NCBI RefSeq assembly: GCF_001269655.1
Contig: NZ_LHVE01000017.1
Span: 89,952-153,951 of the forward strand
DNA length: 64,000 bases
Reading direction: 5' to 3'
Source: Pseudomonas thivervalensis
GTDB lineage: Bacteria; Pseudomonadota; Gammaproteobacteria; Pseudomonadales; Pseudomonadaceae
The translations under genes were made by a program, and so were the position numbers. The notes under the pieces are model-generated. The model ran no database searches. It was not told the DNA's origin and worked only from the letters and a program-made list of their open reading frames with translations. Shown here one piece after another: positions 24,806 through 33,325 of this stretch. The number at the start of each line of letters is the position of its first letter. Position 1 is the first letter of the stretch.

Positions 24806-25797
24806 AACTCTCTTTGTTTCTACGCAGGGGCAAGACACTGCGGCAACTGATACAGGGATCAATGGGCCTACTGCTTATCACCTTGATGGTCAATTGCGCA
24901 CAGGCCACGACAAAACCGCCTGAAATCACCAGCGTCAACGGCGCCAACGTGCTCGATGGACCGAACACCGCCGCTTATCTGAGCACACTTTACAACCGCA
25001 ACTTTGGCAACTGCCACCGGAGCGAATCTCAACCGGCCTTCCTCTGTTCCGGCGTAACGTTCAAGCCCACCATAAAAGACCCCGCCGAGCGGTACAAAGT
25101 CTGGGATCCCCGCCCAGCCTCGATCGCCAATGGCGGGGTGTCCTTTTCTTATTTACGGATAGATACCAACTTCAATGCCTTTGAGAATGGCAACCACAAT
25201 GGCTATATCCTCTACCCCTTCCTCGAGGCCCCGGCGGGCAAAACTCAGCTGTTTTATATGTGCTCATACCCGATGGATGCGAGGAGCCTTCTGCGCAGCC
25301 CGGTGTGTGGCCCGTACCATCTTTATCCCCATCACAGCAACCTGTGCCAATACCATAACGTCACCATCGCGGAGCAATGGGTGTATGTATGGACATACCC
25401 GGATCCTAATGCCGTTACCGCGCTTCAACAATGCGGATTCGACGTCAGTGATGATCGCAACGTGTTAGCCGGCCCTGCGTTCAGAGAGTCATTGCGATCC
25501 AGAAACCTGTTAGCGGCTGTCAGTGCAAATTATGCTGCACAGGTATTCAACGAACGTAACGAAATCATTATCCAAACCTGGACACCCGGGCAACCCAACA
25601 CTTTTCCAATCCTGGCGTTCTTCTACGTCGCGGGATATCCCCAAGGGCTGGCCGACGCCCAATACAACCAACGCGACTTCTACAATTCAACCAATCCGAG
25701 AATTGTCGTACCCATCATTCGCCTGACACCCGCTGCCAGTCTCAATGGAACAGCCGCTTTCACCTACTCCACAGCGGATCAGGTGGTGACGCCATGA
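24802..25797 (+). CDS. Halovibrin HvnA-like protein, copy 2 (atypical lipobox)
   Basis: Second tandem HvnA-like gene, 331 residues from the overlapping ATG at 24802. An alternative ATG at 24862 would give a signal peptide aligned with copies 1 and 3. The lipobox equivalent reads LMVNC (C32), with asparagine just before the cysteine, which is unusual for lipoprotein processing. The body keeps the family phrases (FLCSGVTFKPTIKD, GGVSFSYLRID, LQQCGFDV, NEIIIQTWTPGQPNTF, PRIVVPIIRLTPA). Relative to copy 1 it has a small insertion (AVSANYAAQVFNERNE) shared with copy 3. Several stretches are nearly identical to copy 3 at the DNA level. Confidence 0.8.
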   Translation: MKLSLFLRRGKTLRQLIQGSMGLLLITLMVNCAQATTKPPEITSVNGANVLDGPNTAAYLSTLYNRNFGNCHRSESQPAFLCSGVTFKPTIKDPAERYKVWDPRPASIANGGVSFSYLRIDTNFNAFENGNHNGYILYPFLEAPAGKTQLFYMCSYPMDARSLLRSPVCGPYHLYPHHSNLCQYHNVTIAEQWVYVWTYPDPNAVTALQQCGFDVSDDRNVLAGPAFRESLRSRNLLAAVSANYAAQVFNERNEIIIQTWTPGQPNTFPILAFFYVAGYPQGLADAQYNQRDFYNSTNPRIVVPIIRLTPAASLNGTAAFTYSTADQVVTP

Positions 25798-25903
25798 ACA
25801 CGTTGTCATTCATCATTAACCAGCCATCAAGCATGAGTTCCGACTGAAACTACCGACAGCCCGTACTAACCCTAGTGCAACTTCCGTTATAGGGAGATCC
25901 ACG

Positions 25904-26857
25904 ATGCGTAAGTTTATTGGCCTACTATTAATCACGATAATGGTTGGCTGTACTCAGCTCGCAACAAAACCGCCTGTGGCGCGCGACATCAATGGTGTCG
26001 AAGTACTTGACGGGCCTGGTGTCGCCGCTTACCTGAGCGAACTCTATGTTCGCAACTTTCCTAACTGCAACCGAACCGACTCTCAACCCGCGTTCCTTTG
26101 TTCCGGCGTGACTCACAGGCTGACCGTAAAAGACCCAGCCAATGTCTACAAAGTCTGGGACCCCAGCCCGATTTCAATAAGCAATCGCGGCGTGTCTTTT
26201 TCCTATATGCGGGCAGATACCAACTTTGGGGGAGATGCATTTGGTTGGGGTTATCACAACGGCTATATCATTTATCCGTTTCTCGAGGCCCCGGCGGGCA
26301 AGGCACAGCTGTTTTATATGTGCTCCTACCCAATGGATGGGTGGACCCAAAGCCGGAACCAGGTTTGTGGCCCACACGCCAATTACCCTTACCATAGCAA
26401 TCTGTGCCAATACCATAACGTGACCATCGGGGAGCAATGGGTGTACGTATGGACATACCCGGACCCTAATGCCGAACATCACCAACAACAATGTGGATTC
26501 GACGTCTCCGATGAGCGCAATGCTTTGGCCGCGCCCGCGTTCCAGGAATCGTTGCGGGCCAGGGCCTTGTTAGCCGCTGCCAGTCCAAATTATGCGGCGC
26601 AGGTGTTCAACGAGCATAACGAAATCATTATCAAAACCTGGACACCAGGACAGCCCAACACACTGCCGATCCTGGCGTTTTTCTACATTGCTGGACATCC
26701 CCAGGGTCTGGCCGACGCTCAGTACAACCAACGTGACTTCTACAATTCAACCAATCCGAGAATTGTCGTACCCATCATTCGCCTGACACCTGCCGCCAGC
26801 CTCCACGGGAAAGCCTCTTTTAGCTATATCGCAGCGGAACAGGCGTTGACTCAGTGA
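25904..26857 (+). CDS. Halovibrin HvnA-like lipoprotein, copy 3
   Basis: Third tandem HvnA-like gene, 317 residues. The ATG follows AGGGAGATCCACG. The lipobox IMVGC (C16) is normal. Family phrases are present (FLCSGVTHRLTVKD, GVSFSYMRADTNFGGDA, QQCGFDVSDERN, HNEIIIKTWTPGQPNT, PRIVVPIIRLTPA). It begins 106 bases after copy 2. The last 150 bases and a middle block encoding LEAPAGK and LFYMCSYPMD match copy 2 almost base for base, which suggests recent duplication or gene conversion. The expected activity is NAD+ cleavage outside the cytoplasm, inferred from family membership only. Confidence 0.82.
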   Translation: MRKFIGLLLITIMVGCTQLATKPPVARDINGVEVLDGPGVAAYLSELYVRNFPNCNRTDSQPAFLCSGVTHRLTVKDPANVYKVWDPSPISISNRGVSFSYMRADTNFGGDAFGWGYHNGYIIYPFLEAPAGKAQLFYMCSYPMDGWTQSRNQVCGPHANYPYHSNLCQYHNVTIGEQWVYVWTYPDPNAEHHQQQCGFDVSDERNALAAPAFQESLRARALLAAASPNYAAQVFNEHNEIIIKTWTPGQPNTLPILAFFYIAGHPQGLADAQYNQRDFYNSTNPRIVVPIIRLTPAASLHGKASFSYIAAEQALTQ

Positions 26858-26935
26858 TGCTCAAGATCGGTAGCAGGGAGCCGAATAACCAGTACATATG
26901 GGACCTGCTCGGGCGTTGCGTTTAGCGCGTATCGC

Positions 26936-27433
26936 TCAGCGCAACCGCGCCATCGCCAGCGTATCCACCCAGCGTCCGTCACGCACGGCATAGTCGCGCA
27001 GCAGGCCTTCGGTTTCGAAGCCGAACTTGCGGTACAGCCCGATGGCCGCTTCATTGTCGGCGTACACCGTCAGCTCGACCCGGCGCAGGTTCATCCAGTT
27101 GTCCGCGACGTCCAGCGCGGCGGCCAGCAGCATCGACCCCACGCCTTTGCCCTGCCAGGCGACCGCCACGCCCATGCCGAGGCTGCCGCAATGGGCCCGA
27201 CGCACCCGCGAGAACTGCTCCAGCCCCAGGTTACCGATGACTTCCCCTTCGTGCAGGGCCACCAGTTTCAACAGGCGCTCGTCATCCATCGCCAGGCGCT
27301 TGCGCCAGATTTCGGTGGACTGGAAAGGCATTTGCAACACCTGACGAGTCACCGCCGGGTCGTTGTAGAGCGCGGTGACACCGGCGATGTGGGCTTCAGT
27401 GAAGCGTTCGAGGGTGATTGAGGACTCGGACAT
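26936..27433 (-). CDS. GNAT-family N-acetyltransferase
   Basis: A 165-residue acetyltransferase that uses acetyl-CoA. The ATG at 27433 has AAGGAGCCCCCC before it; a longer open frame reads into repeat DNA and is discarded. The acetyl-CoA motif A is GMGVAVAWQGKGVGSML (Q/RxxGxG/A type), followed by RRVELTVYADNEAAIGLYRKFGF, the motif B signature. It resembles spermidine/amino-group acetyltransferases of the PhnO/SpeG-like broad class (TLERFTEAHIAGVTAL). It lies downstream of and on the same strand as the LysR gene. The substrate is unknown. Confidence 0.88.
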   Translation of the reverse strand: MSESSITLERFTEAHIAGVTALYNDPAVTRQVLQMPFQSTEIWRKRLAMDDERLLKLVALHEGEVIGNLGLEQFSRVRRAHCGSLGMGVAVAWQGKGVGSMLLAAALDVADNWMNLRRVELTVYADNEAAIGLYRKFGFETEGLLRDYAVRDGRWVDTLAMARLR

Positions 27434-27534
27434 GGGGGGCTCCTTCCTGGAGGCGCGACAAGGCCAGGCACTATAAGCCGCGCCAAGCTGTGGAGGGAAC
27501 CTGTGGGTCAGTTGGAGGCCGGATGTGCCGGCCT

Positions 27535-27561
27535 CATCGCGAGCAAGCTCGCTCCCACAGG
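27535..27561. repeat. REP-like hairpin, GGGAGCGAG family
   Basis: ATCGCGAGCAAGCTCGCTCC plus CACAGG, between the acetyltransferase start and the 3' end of the LysR gene. Confidence 0.75.
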
Positions 27562-27576
27562 TTAGCGTGATGCTCG

Positions 27577-28557
27577 TTATGCCTGGAACCAATCCCGGCG
27601 CTCGTCGAACGTGTGATGGATAAGTTCACGCAGCATCTGCACCTCTGGCAAGCCTTCGGCCTGGGCACTGACGGCCATCCACAAATGCCGCTGCATTGAC
27701 AGACCGAACACGTGCGGCAACGCCACCAGGCCTCGATCGAAGCGGCTCATGTACTGCGGCAAGAGACCGATGCAGGCGCTGCAGCGAATCATTTCCAGCA
27801 TCAATTCGTAGGCTTGCACCTGCACCACGCCTGCCCGGCGTTGTTCTATCAGGGCGTTCCACGGGGCGAAGCTGTCCACGTGCCGGTCCGCCTGCCATTG
27901 CACCAGCATGTAGTCGTTCAGGTCATCCAGGCAGTCGGGGCGCGTAGCCGGTCTTGAGTAGCGCTTGGCAATGTGCGGCAGATAGTCCAGCCGCGCCAGT
28001 CGATCCGCGGGCAACGTGGCGAAGCTCGGCCCCGGCGCCGACGCGTGGGCATCACTCAACCACAGCACCAGGTCGGCGCTGACGGCTTGCAGCGCCAGTT
28101 CACTGTCCAGGGTGATGATCTGCAATCGCACGCTGGCGTTGCGCCGCAGCAACGCGATCAGGTCACGGCCGAGGATGTCATGCAGAATCGACTCGGCCAC
28201 GGCCAGGCGAATCAAGGGTTGATCGCTCAGTGGTGGGGAGCTGTCCTGCGCCAGGGAAACCAGTCGCGCCTGCAACTGCCGGCCTTCGCGACTGAGGGTC
28301 AAGGCGCTGCCCTGGAAGCTGAACAGCGAACGTTGCAGCCGCGCCTCCAACTGCGCCAACTGCTTGCGCAGCCAGGTCGCCTTGACGTTAAGACTGCGGG
28401 CCGCTTGCATGAAGCAGCCACAACGGGCGCTGACCAGGAAACACCGCGCCACCTGCGGCTCGATATCGCCAGCCATCGCCAGCCACGGGTCGGGGGCACG
28501 CAACGGTGTGCGGTATGCGGTGACAGCCTGGCGTCCTGCGGGCTCGATGAAGGTCAT
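27577..28557 (-). CDS. LysR-family transcriptional regulator
   Basis: A 326-residue DNA-binding regulator. The start at 28557 has CAGGGAGTCACCC before it. The helix-turn-helix is displaced inward, at about residues 36-80 (CFLVSARCGCFMQAARSLNV then TWLRKQLAQLEARLQ). It is preceded by a tail of about 35 residues (TFIEPAGRQAVTAYRTPLRA) that ordinary LysR proteins lack. A periplasmic-binding-like effector domain follows from about residue 115 (IRLAVAESILHDILGRDLIA). P. aeruginosa has a LysR gene near the end of the phdA-pdtB locus, so it may be linked to the operon upstream at 28782-37821. That is recalled synteny, not proof. Confidence 0.85.
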   Translation of the reverse strand: MTFIEPAGRQAVTAYRTPLRAPDPWLAMAGDIEPQVARCFLVSARCGCFMQAARSLNVKATWLRKQLAQLEARLQRSLFSFQGSALTLSREGRQLQARLVSLAQDSSPPLSDQPLIRLAVAESILHDILGRDLIALLRRNASVRLQIITLDSELALQAVSADLVLWLSDAHASAPGPSFATLPADRLARLDYLPHIAKRYSRPATRPDCLDDLNDYMLVQWQADRHVDSFAPWNALIEQRRAGVVQVQAYELMLEMIRCSACIGLLPQYMSRFDRGLVALPHVFGLSMQRHLWMAVSAQAEGLPEVQMLRELIHHTFDERRDWFQA

Positions 28558-28609
28558 GGGTGACTCCCTGTCGGTTGTACAAATACATGGGGCAAACAAC
28601 TCAGCACCC

Positions 28610-28767
28610 TGTGGCGAGGGAGCTTGCTCCCGCTGGTCTGTAGGAGCTGACGAGCGAAGCGAGGCTGCGATCTTTTCACTGCCAATTGAGTCTGGAGCGA
28701 AAGATCAATAGATCGCAGGCTTCGCCAGCTCCTACAGAGCCCAGCGGGAGCAAGCTCCCTCGCCACA
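28610..28767. repeat. Composite repeat: REP arms enclosing a TGTAGGAGCTG element
   Basis: The outer arms (GTGGCGAGGGAGCTTGCTCC and complement) are those of the long REP family. Their usual centre is replaced by a full element of the TGTAGGAGCTG family at 28639-28736. The identical arrangement occurs at 63189-63356. It lies between the LysR start and the end of the parvulin gene. Confidence 0.85.
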
Positions 28768-28781
28768 AGGTGTGGGCCTGG

Positions 28782-29726
28782 CTAAAGCCCCTCCTCCAAC
28801 ACCTTGCTCAACTGCGCGCCATCGATGCTCAACGTCGCTGTATCGAGCATACCGTCCAGGTAGGCCTTGGCGATCTGCTCCTGGCGCTGGGCGCGCAAGG
28901 CCTGGGTCAGGCGTTCGCGGACTTCGTCCAGGGTCGCTTCCCGGGCCGGCTGTTGTTCGGTGAGCTTGATGACATGGAACCCCGCCGCGCTCTGTACCGG
29001 CTCCGATACCGCACCGACTTTCAAGCGCGTCACCGCCTCACGCACTGGCGGAACCAGTTGCTGCAACGGCTGGAAACCACTGTCACCGCCGCGCTCGGCG
29101 CTGCTGCGATCCTGGGAAAAACGACCGGCCAGGGCGCCGAACTCAGCGGGTGAGGCCTGGGCTTTCTTGCTCAACTCCAGCGCTTGCCGGCGCACCGCCT
29201 CCACGGTTTGCGGCTCGGTGGCGGCGAGGAAAATCTGACTGACCCGGTACAACGCCGGCGCGGTCCAGTTGGCTTTCCCGGCGTCGTAAGCCTGTTTCAA
29301 TTCGTCTTCACTGGGATACCCGGCCGGCACCTGGCTGACCGACTGCAAATAATCACGAAAAACAATCTGCTCAGCCGCCGCTCGTGTCTGCCGCTCCACC
29401 TCGGGCCGCTGACGCCAGCCCTGGGCATCGGCCTGTTCCAACACGACTTTTTCCGCCAGGCGCGCACGAATCCAGCCTTCCAGCGCCGCCCGATTGCCAC
29501 GCATTTGCTGGCGAACCTCAGGGGCCAGCGCGGCCAGCAAGGCCTTGAGTTCGTCGGGGCTGACCTGCTGATTGCCCAATCGGGCCAGGCTCGGCGAATC
29601 AGCCGAAACAGTACTCACGGTCTGCACTGCGGCAACCGGATCGCTGCCCGGTCGCAGGCCCAGCACCAGCGCCACGACAACCACGCCCAGCGCTGCAGCG
29701 CTGATGACGAAAGTCGGTTTTTTCAC
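28782..29726 (-). CDS. Parvulin-type peptidyl-prolyl isomerase
   Basis: Periplasm-facing prolyl isomerase of the SurA/PpiC class, 314 residues, anchored by an N-terminal membrane helix (FVISAAALGVVVVALVLGL). An N-terminal chaperone-like helical region (about residues 45-145) precedes the rotamase domain at about 155-255 (LYRVSQIFLAAT, GGDSGFQPLQQLVPPVREAV, VQSAAGFHVIKLTE). The C-terminal helix ends the protein. The ATG overlaps the ybjN-like stop by four bases. It is the last gene of the nine-gene operon, where it could assist folding of the outer-membrane proteins encoded upstream. P. aeruginosa PA0699 is the recalled counterpart. Confidence 0.9.
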   Translation of the reverse strand: MKKPTFVISAAALGVVVVALVLGLRPGSDPVAAVQTVSTVSADSPSLARLGNQQVSPDELKALLAALAPEVRQQMRGNRAALEGWIRARLAEKVVLEQADAQGWRQRPEVERQTRAAAEQIVFRDYLQSVSQVPAGYPSEDELKQAYDAGKANWTAPALYRVSQIFLAATEPQTVEAVRRQALELSKKAQASPAEFGALAGRFSQDRSSAERGGDSGFQPLQQLVPPVREAVTRLKVGAVSEPVQSAAGFHVIKLTEQQPAREATLDEVRERLTQALRAQRQEQIAKAYLDGMLDTATLSIDGAQLSKVLEEGL

Positions 29727-30202
29727 GATGCGACGGCCTCCTCCAATGGCGCCTCGACGGGCTCGGCCGCGGCTTGCACCCGTGCCGCGTTCTGGCTGTA
29801 TTCACGCAGGAAGACAATGAACTCCTGCAACAGGCGGTCCCACAGTTCCAGATGACTGCGCAGATGATCGGCGCTCACGCCCGCCGCGACCACCACATCC
29901 ATTTCCATCACCAGGAATTCGCCCTGCAGCGACAACCGGGCAAAGCGTCGCGAGGCGTTCCACTGTTCCGCCAACCCGGCCGGCAACTCGCCCTGCACCC
30001 GCAAGGCGCAGCTGAAGGTGAAGTCCAGGTATTCGCCCGGCGTCGGCGCCGGGTTGCCGAAACGCACGGCAAAGCCGATGCCCTGGCTAGCGCTGAGCAG
30101 TTGCACAATGCCGTTCTGCTCGGTTTCGTTGACCCGATAACCGGCGGCCTGTAACAACTCGGTAAGGGATTTTGCGCCGACGGATTCAATCATTGAGGTC
30201 AT
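29723..30202 (-). CDS. YbjN-domain protein
   Basis: A 159-residue protein with a YbjN/secretion-chaperone-like fold (TELLQAAGYRVNETEQNGIV, LDFTFSCALRV, RRFARLSLQGEFLVMEMDVV). The start MTSMIES at 30202 has AAGGAAGAACCGAAC upstream; a second ATG nine bases on is possible. There is no signal peptide, so it is expected in the cytosol. The C-terminal alanine/glutamate-rich tail is low complexity. Such folds often act as small chaperones, so a role for exported or membrane proteins of this operon is inferred from context only. Confidence 0.8.
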   Translation of the reverse strand: MTSMIESVGAKSLTELLQAAGYRVNETEQNGIVQLLSASQGIGFAVRFGNPAPTPGEYLDFTFSCALRVQGELPAGLAEQWNASRRFARLSLQGEFLVMEMDVVVAAGVSADHLRSHLELWDRLLQEFIVFLREYSQNAARVQAAAEPVEAPLEEAVAS

Positions 30203-30224
30203 GTTCGGTTCTTCCTTGTGCTGT

Positions 30225-30872
30225 TCAGTGAGTGATCGAGGCCTGGGGCGCATCGAAACGGTTCTTGTAGAGATCATCGCCGAAACCTTGGGCCAGCTCT
30301 TCGAAACGTACCCGGGCCTTGGCCGCGAACGGCTGGCGGATCTTCACGATATCGGTCACATCGATGGTTTCGTAGGCGTGCAATAGCGTCTTGGCGACTT
30401 CGTACATCTGCTGATTCTTGACCGAACATTGCTGCACTTGTGTGTCACGCTCGGTCAATTGCGCTTCCAAACGAGCCCGCTCGGTCTCTTTGCCACGGGC
30501 CAGGGTCAACAACTCCTCGTAGGCTTTCTTGAACTTGCCGATCTGCTCGTTGCTGGCCGCCACCTGGGCCTGGGCCTGGTTTTGCAGGCTTTGCTGGTGC
30601 CCGGCCAGTTGTTCGGTGAGGGCCTGGGCCTTGGCCAGTTGCGCAGTCAATTGCTTGATCTGCGCCTGGGCTTCCTTGGCCTGACTCTCTGCCGCCTGAC
30701 GAGCGGCGCTGGCCTGGGCCTGCTCGCTCTGCAGGGCCTGCAACTGCGCGGTGGTGCTGCGCAGTTGCGTGCGCAGCCGCTCCTCCAGGCCTTCGCCATG
30801 AGCCATGCCACTGAGCAGCAGGCCCAGCATCAGCACCGCAATCGGGCTTGGGTAATTGGCTCGCCTTTTCAT
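30225..30872 (-). CDS. Exported coiled-coil protein
   Basis: A 215-residue protein with a signal peptide (YPSPIAVLMLGLLLSGMAHG, cleavage near residue 26). It is followed by about 120 residues of almost continuous heptad repeats rich in Q, A, E and K (LQSEQAQASAARQAAESQ and neighbours). The C-terminal part (MYEVAKTLLHAYETIDVTDI, QPFAAKARVRFEELAQGFGD) is globular and helical. It sits between the porin and YbjN genes with gaps of 15 and 22 bases. It could form a periplasmic scaffold for the TonB/ExbBD system, but no family name is certain. Confidence 0.8.
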   Translation of the reverse strand: MKRRANYPSPIAVLMLGLLLSGMAHGEGLEERLRTQLRSTTAQLQALQSEQAQASAARQAAESQAKEAQAQIKQLTAQLAKAQALTEQLAGHQQSLQNQAQAQVAASNEQIGKFKKAYEELLTLARGKETERARLEAQLTERDTQVQQCSVKNQQMYEVAKTLLHAYETIDVTDIVKIRQPFAAKARVRFEELAQGFGDDLYKNRFDAPQASITH

Positions 30873-30887
30873 GAGGCCTCCCTGCGC

Positions 30888-32579
30888 TTAGAAGCGCGTA
30901 TTGATTTCAAGCTGCAAGACATCGATGTCGTACGGCGCGCCGTACACCGCTTCGGAACTCAACCAGCGACCGGTGGCGAAGACGTTGCTCGCCAGGCCAT
31001 AGTTGCCGCCCAGGAAATAACCCTTGGCGTTGGTGCCCCCCAGATGGAATGACGAATCGTTGAAGCCGTCCGGCAAGGCGTCCGGCTGGATGTACTTGTA
31101 GCCGGCGAACAGGTTCCAATCGCCCTCGCGCTTGAGTTCCAGCGAGTTGCCAAGGGTGAACTGGAGCATCCAGGCGTTGGCGCCACTTTCTACCTCGCCG
31201 TTTTCATCCAGGTTATTGGCGAACTGCCCTTCGGAGCGCTTGCGCATCTCGCCTTCGTCGTAGCCCAGGTTGTGGACGTAATGGGCCTGGCTGCGCAGTT
31301 TCAGGTCTTCAGGCAGATCGGTGTCCCACGCGACGTTCAGGTCCAGCAGGTTGAACTCCGAGGCCAGGCCGACGTATTGCGGCTGTGGCGTGGTCGACGG
31401 GTTGAGGGGATTGGGGGTGATGTCGCGCAGCAGGAACACGGTGTTGCCCTTCTGCATGAACGCCACTCGCGAACCGTCGCTGTCGCAGCCCGGATCACCG
31501 GCCCAAGGCTGGCACGGCGAGGAACGCTGGCCCTCGATGTCATCGAAGCGGAAATAGGCCAACGCGCCCTTGATCCGGTTGCTGTCGTTGATAGCCCAGT
31601 TGGCCCCCAGCTGCGCACCGTACAGCCACTTGTTGTCGCTCTCTTCCTTGTCGCTGCCGTTGCTGGTGCTGGTGTCGTTGGTGTACTCCACCGGGAACGC
31701 GCCGACGGTGCCGAACAGGCCCCAGTCCTGATTGAGCTTGTGGTTGAAATTCGCCGCCACGCCGTCGAAGTTCAGGTCACCGGAATACAACAGGTCGGTG
31801 GAGAAAAACGGGTTGGCGAAACGCCCGCCGGTCAGCGTCAACTCGTCCGAGGGCTTCCAGGTCAGGTAGCCCTGGTCGAGCCAGATGTCTTTTTTGCCGA
31901 AGCCACCACCAAGGGTCTGGGTGGTGGACACCGGGTTGTTGTCCGAGCTGGTGCCGATGCGGATGCCTGCGGTCCATTGCGGGGCAATCACCGCCTTCAT
32001 ACCCAGGCGGGCGCGCAGGCGGAACAGGTTTTCCCGGTCTTCACGGGTATTGAGCAACGGCGGCAGGCCGGAGCTGCTGTTGGGGTTGACGTCGTAGGGC
32101 CCCCTGTCATTGAGCCGGGCGAAATCGACGATTTCGTTGCTGTTGGTGCCCGAGTAATAGCGCGACTCATCCCGCAGCCGAATGTCGCCATCGAAACTGA
32201 TCCGTGAGACCCAGTCCGGGAAGGTGTTGGGCTGGGCCCAATTCTCCTGCTTGGCGGTGGCCATGACTTCGGCCTTGACCTGATCGCGGATCTGCTCGCG
32301 CACGATGTTCGGCACGTATTGCACGCGCACGTCTCCCGGCGCGCCGGCCGGCGTCGCGGCAACCGTCGTGGCCGCCTGGCGGGCCTGCACGGCTTCGCGT
32401 TCGGCCTGGGCGATCAAGCCATCGGCCTGGTCCTGCTTCAACACCCCCTGCTGCACCAGCAGGCGGATCAGATTGATCGTGGCGTTCTCCGAAGGCGCCG
32501 CAGCGGCGGCCGCGTGTCCGGCCAGGCTCAGGACCACCAGGCCGATCGCCCACGACAATCGATTCACATTGGAAATCAT
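30888..32579 (-). CDS. Putative outer-membrane porin
   Basis: A 563-residue outer-membrane beta-barrel protein. The signal peptide ends near AGHAAAAAAP. A short helical stretch (TINLIRLLVQQGVLKQDQAD, then LIAQAEREAV), as in putative porins with a periplasmic linker, precedes a long barrel with alternating strands (YLTWKPSDELTLTGGRFANP). The last residue is phenylalanine (QLEINTRF), the sorting signal for the BAM machinery. An ATG at 32579 is preferred; a GTG six bases earlier is possible. It lies in the TonB/ExbBD operon 39 bases after tonB. The substrate is unknown. Confidence 0.85.
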   Translation of the reverse strand: MISNVNRLSWAIGLVVLSLAGHAAAAAAPSENATINLIRLLVQQGVLKQDQADGLIAQAEREAVQARQAATTVAATPAGAPGDVRVQYVPNIVREQIRDQVKAEVMATAKQENWAQPNTFPDWVSRISFDGDIRLRDESRYYSGTNSNEIVDFARLNDRGPYDVNPNSSSGLPPLLNTREDRENLFRLRARLGMKAVIAPQWTAGIRIGTSSDNNPVSTTQTLGGGFGKKDIWLDQGYLTWKPSDELTLTGGRFANPFFSTDLLYSGDLNFDGVAANFNHKLNQDWGLFGTVGAFPVEYTNDTSTSNGSDKEESDNKWLYGAQLGANWAINDSNRIKGALAYFRFDDIEGQRSSPCQPWAGDPGCDSDGSRVAFMQKGNTVFLLRDITPNPLNPSTTPQPQYVGLASEFNLLDLNVAWDTDLPEDLKLRSQAHYVHNLGYDEGEMRKRSEGQFANNLDENGEVESGANAWMLQFTLGNSLELKREGDWNLFAGYKYIQPDALPDGFNDSSFHLGGTNAKGYFLGGNYGLASNVFATGRWLSSEAVYGAPYDIDVLQLEINTRF

Positions 32580-32618
32580 CTGCACACAACTCCTGTTGGC
32601 AAACTGTCAAAAAGTCGG

Positions 32619-33323
32619 TTAACCCGGCCGCCGTCCCTGCAAGGACAGGCGCACGGGCAAGGTCAGGGAGGCCGGTGGCCGTTCACTCAAATGGGGCGCG
32701 GCACGCAGGGCGGACATCACTTGCTCGTCCACTTGCGGGTTACCGCTGGACTTGACCAGCTCGACCCGGGTGATTTCGCCCACGGCACTGAGCCAGACAT
32801 CGGCCTGCAGCGAAAACGCCAGGCTGCGCAAGTCGGGGTTTTCCCGCAGCAAGCGCTGGAAGGTGAACGCCAGGAACTGGCTGTAGGTGCCATTGCCCAG
32901 GCGTCCGCCCCCTGCCCCGGCCATGCCCCCGCCCTTGCCGGCGCCGATGTTGAAAGCGTCATTGCCGGACTGGGCGTCGCCGTCCATCTGCATCGGGTTC
33001 GCCAGGTCGTCGACCGGCGACGGCGGAGCCTCTTCCTCCGGCTTGACCTCTTCGGGTTCCGGGGTCGGCTCGGGCTCGACCACCTTTTCCTCGACCTGGG
33101 GTTCCGGTTCCTTGGGTTTCTCCGGCGGTGGTGGGGGCGGCGGTGGCAACGGGATGATGGTCGGCACCTTCGGCGCTTCGCGGCGCACGCCACTCATGTC
33201 GTTGGCCCACTGCCACAGCAGCCAGGCCGCCACGGCGCCCAGCAACAGGCCGGCGGCCCACTTGAGCAGGCGCAACGGCGAGGTCTTCACCGGGGGCGGA
33301 TCGATGGGAAGTCTGGCGGTCAT
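32619..33323 (-). CDS. tonB: TonB-like energy transducer
   Basis: A 234-residue periplasm-spanning TonB homologue. It has one N-terminal membrane anchor (about residues 18-39, LLKWAAGLLLGAVAAWLLW), then a proline/glutamate-rich rod starting IPLPPPPPPPPEKP, a glycine-rich hinge (AGKGGGMAGAGGGRLG), and a C-terminal TonB domain (VWLSAVGEITRVELVKSSG, QVDEQVMSALRAAPHLSERP). It lies two bases after exbD, so the three-part motor ExbB-ExbD-TonB is encoded contiguously. The dedicated partner is presumably the TpsB or porin of the same operon. Confidence 0.92.
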   Translation of the reverse strand: MTARLPIDPPPVKTSPLRLLKWAAGLLLGAVAAWLLWQWANDMSGVRREAPKVPTIIPLPPPPPPPPEKPKEPEPQVEEKVVEPEPTPEPEEVKPEEEAPPSPVDDLANPMQMDGDAQSGNDAFNIGAGKGGGMAGAGGGRLGNGTYSQFLAFTFQRLLRENPDLRSLAFSLQADVWLSAVGEITRVELVKSSGNPQVDEQVMSALRAAPHLSERPPASLTLPVRLSLQGRRPG

Positions 33324-33325
33324 GA

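Noticed and set aside
22422..26857. Prophage or type VI secretion cargo at the HvnA island.
   Set aside because: No phage structural, VgrG, PAAR or Hcp gene is nearby, and the proteins carry their own Sec-type lipoprotein signals.
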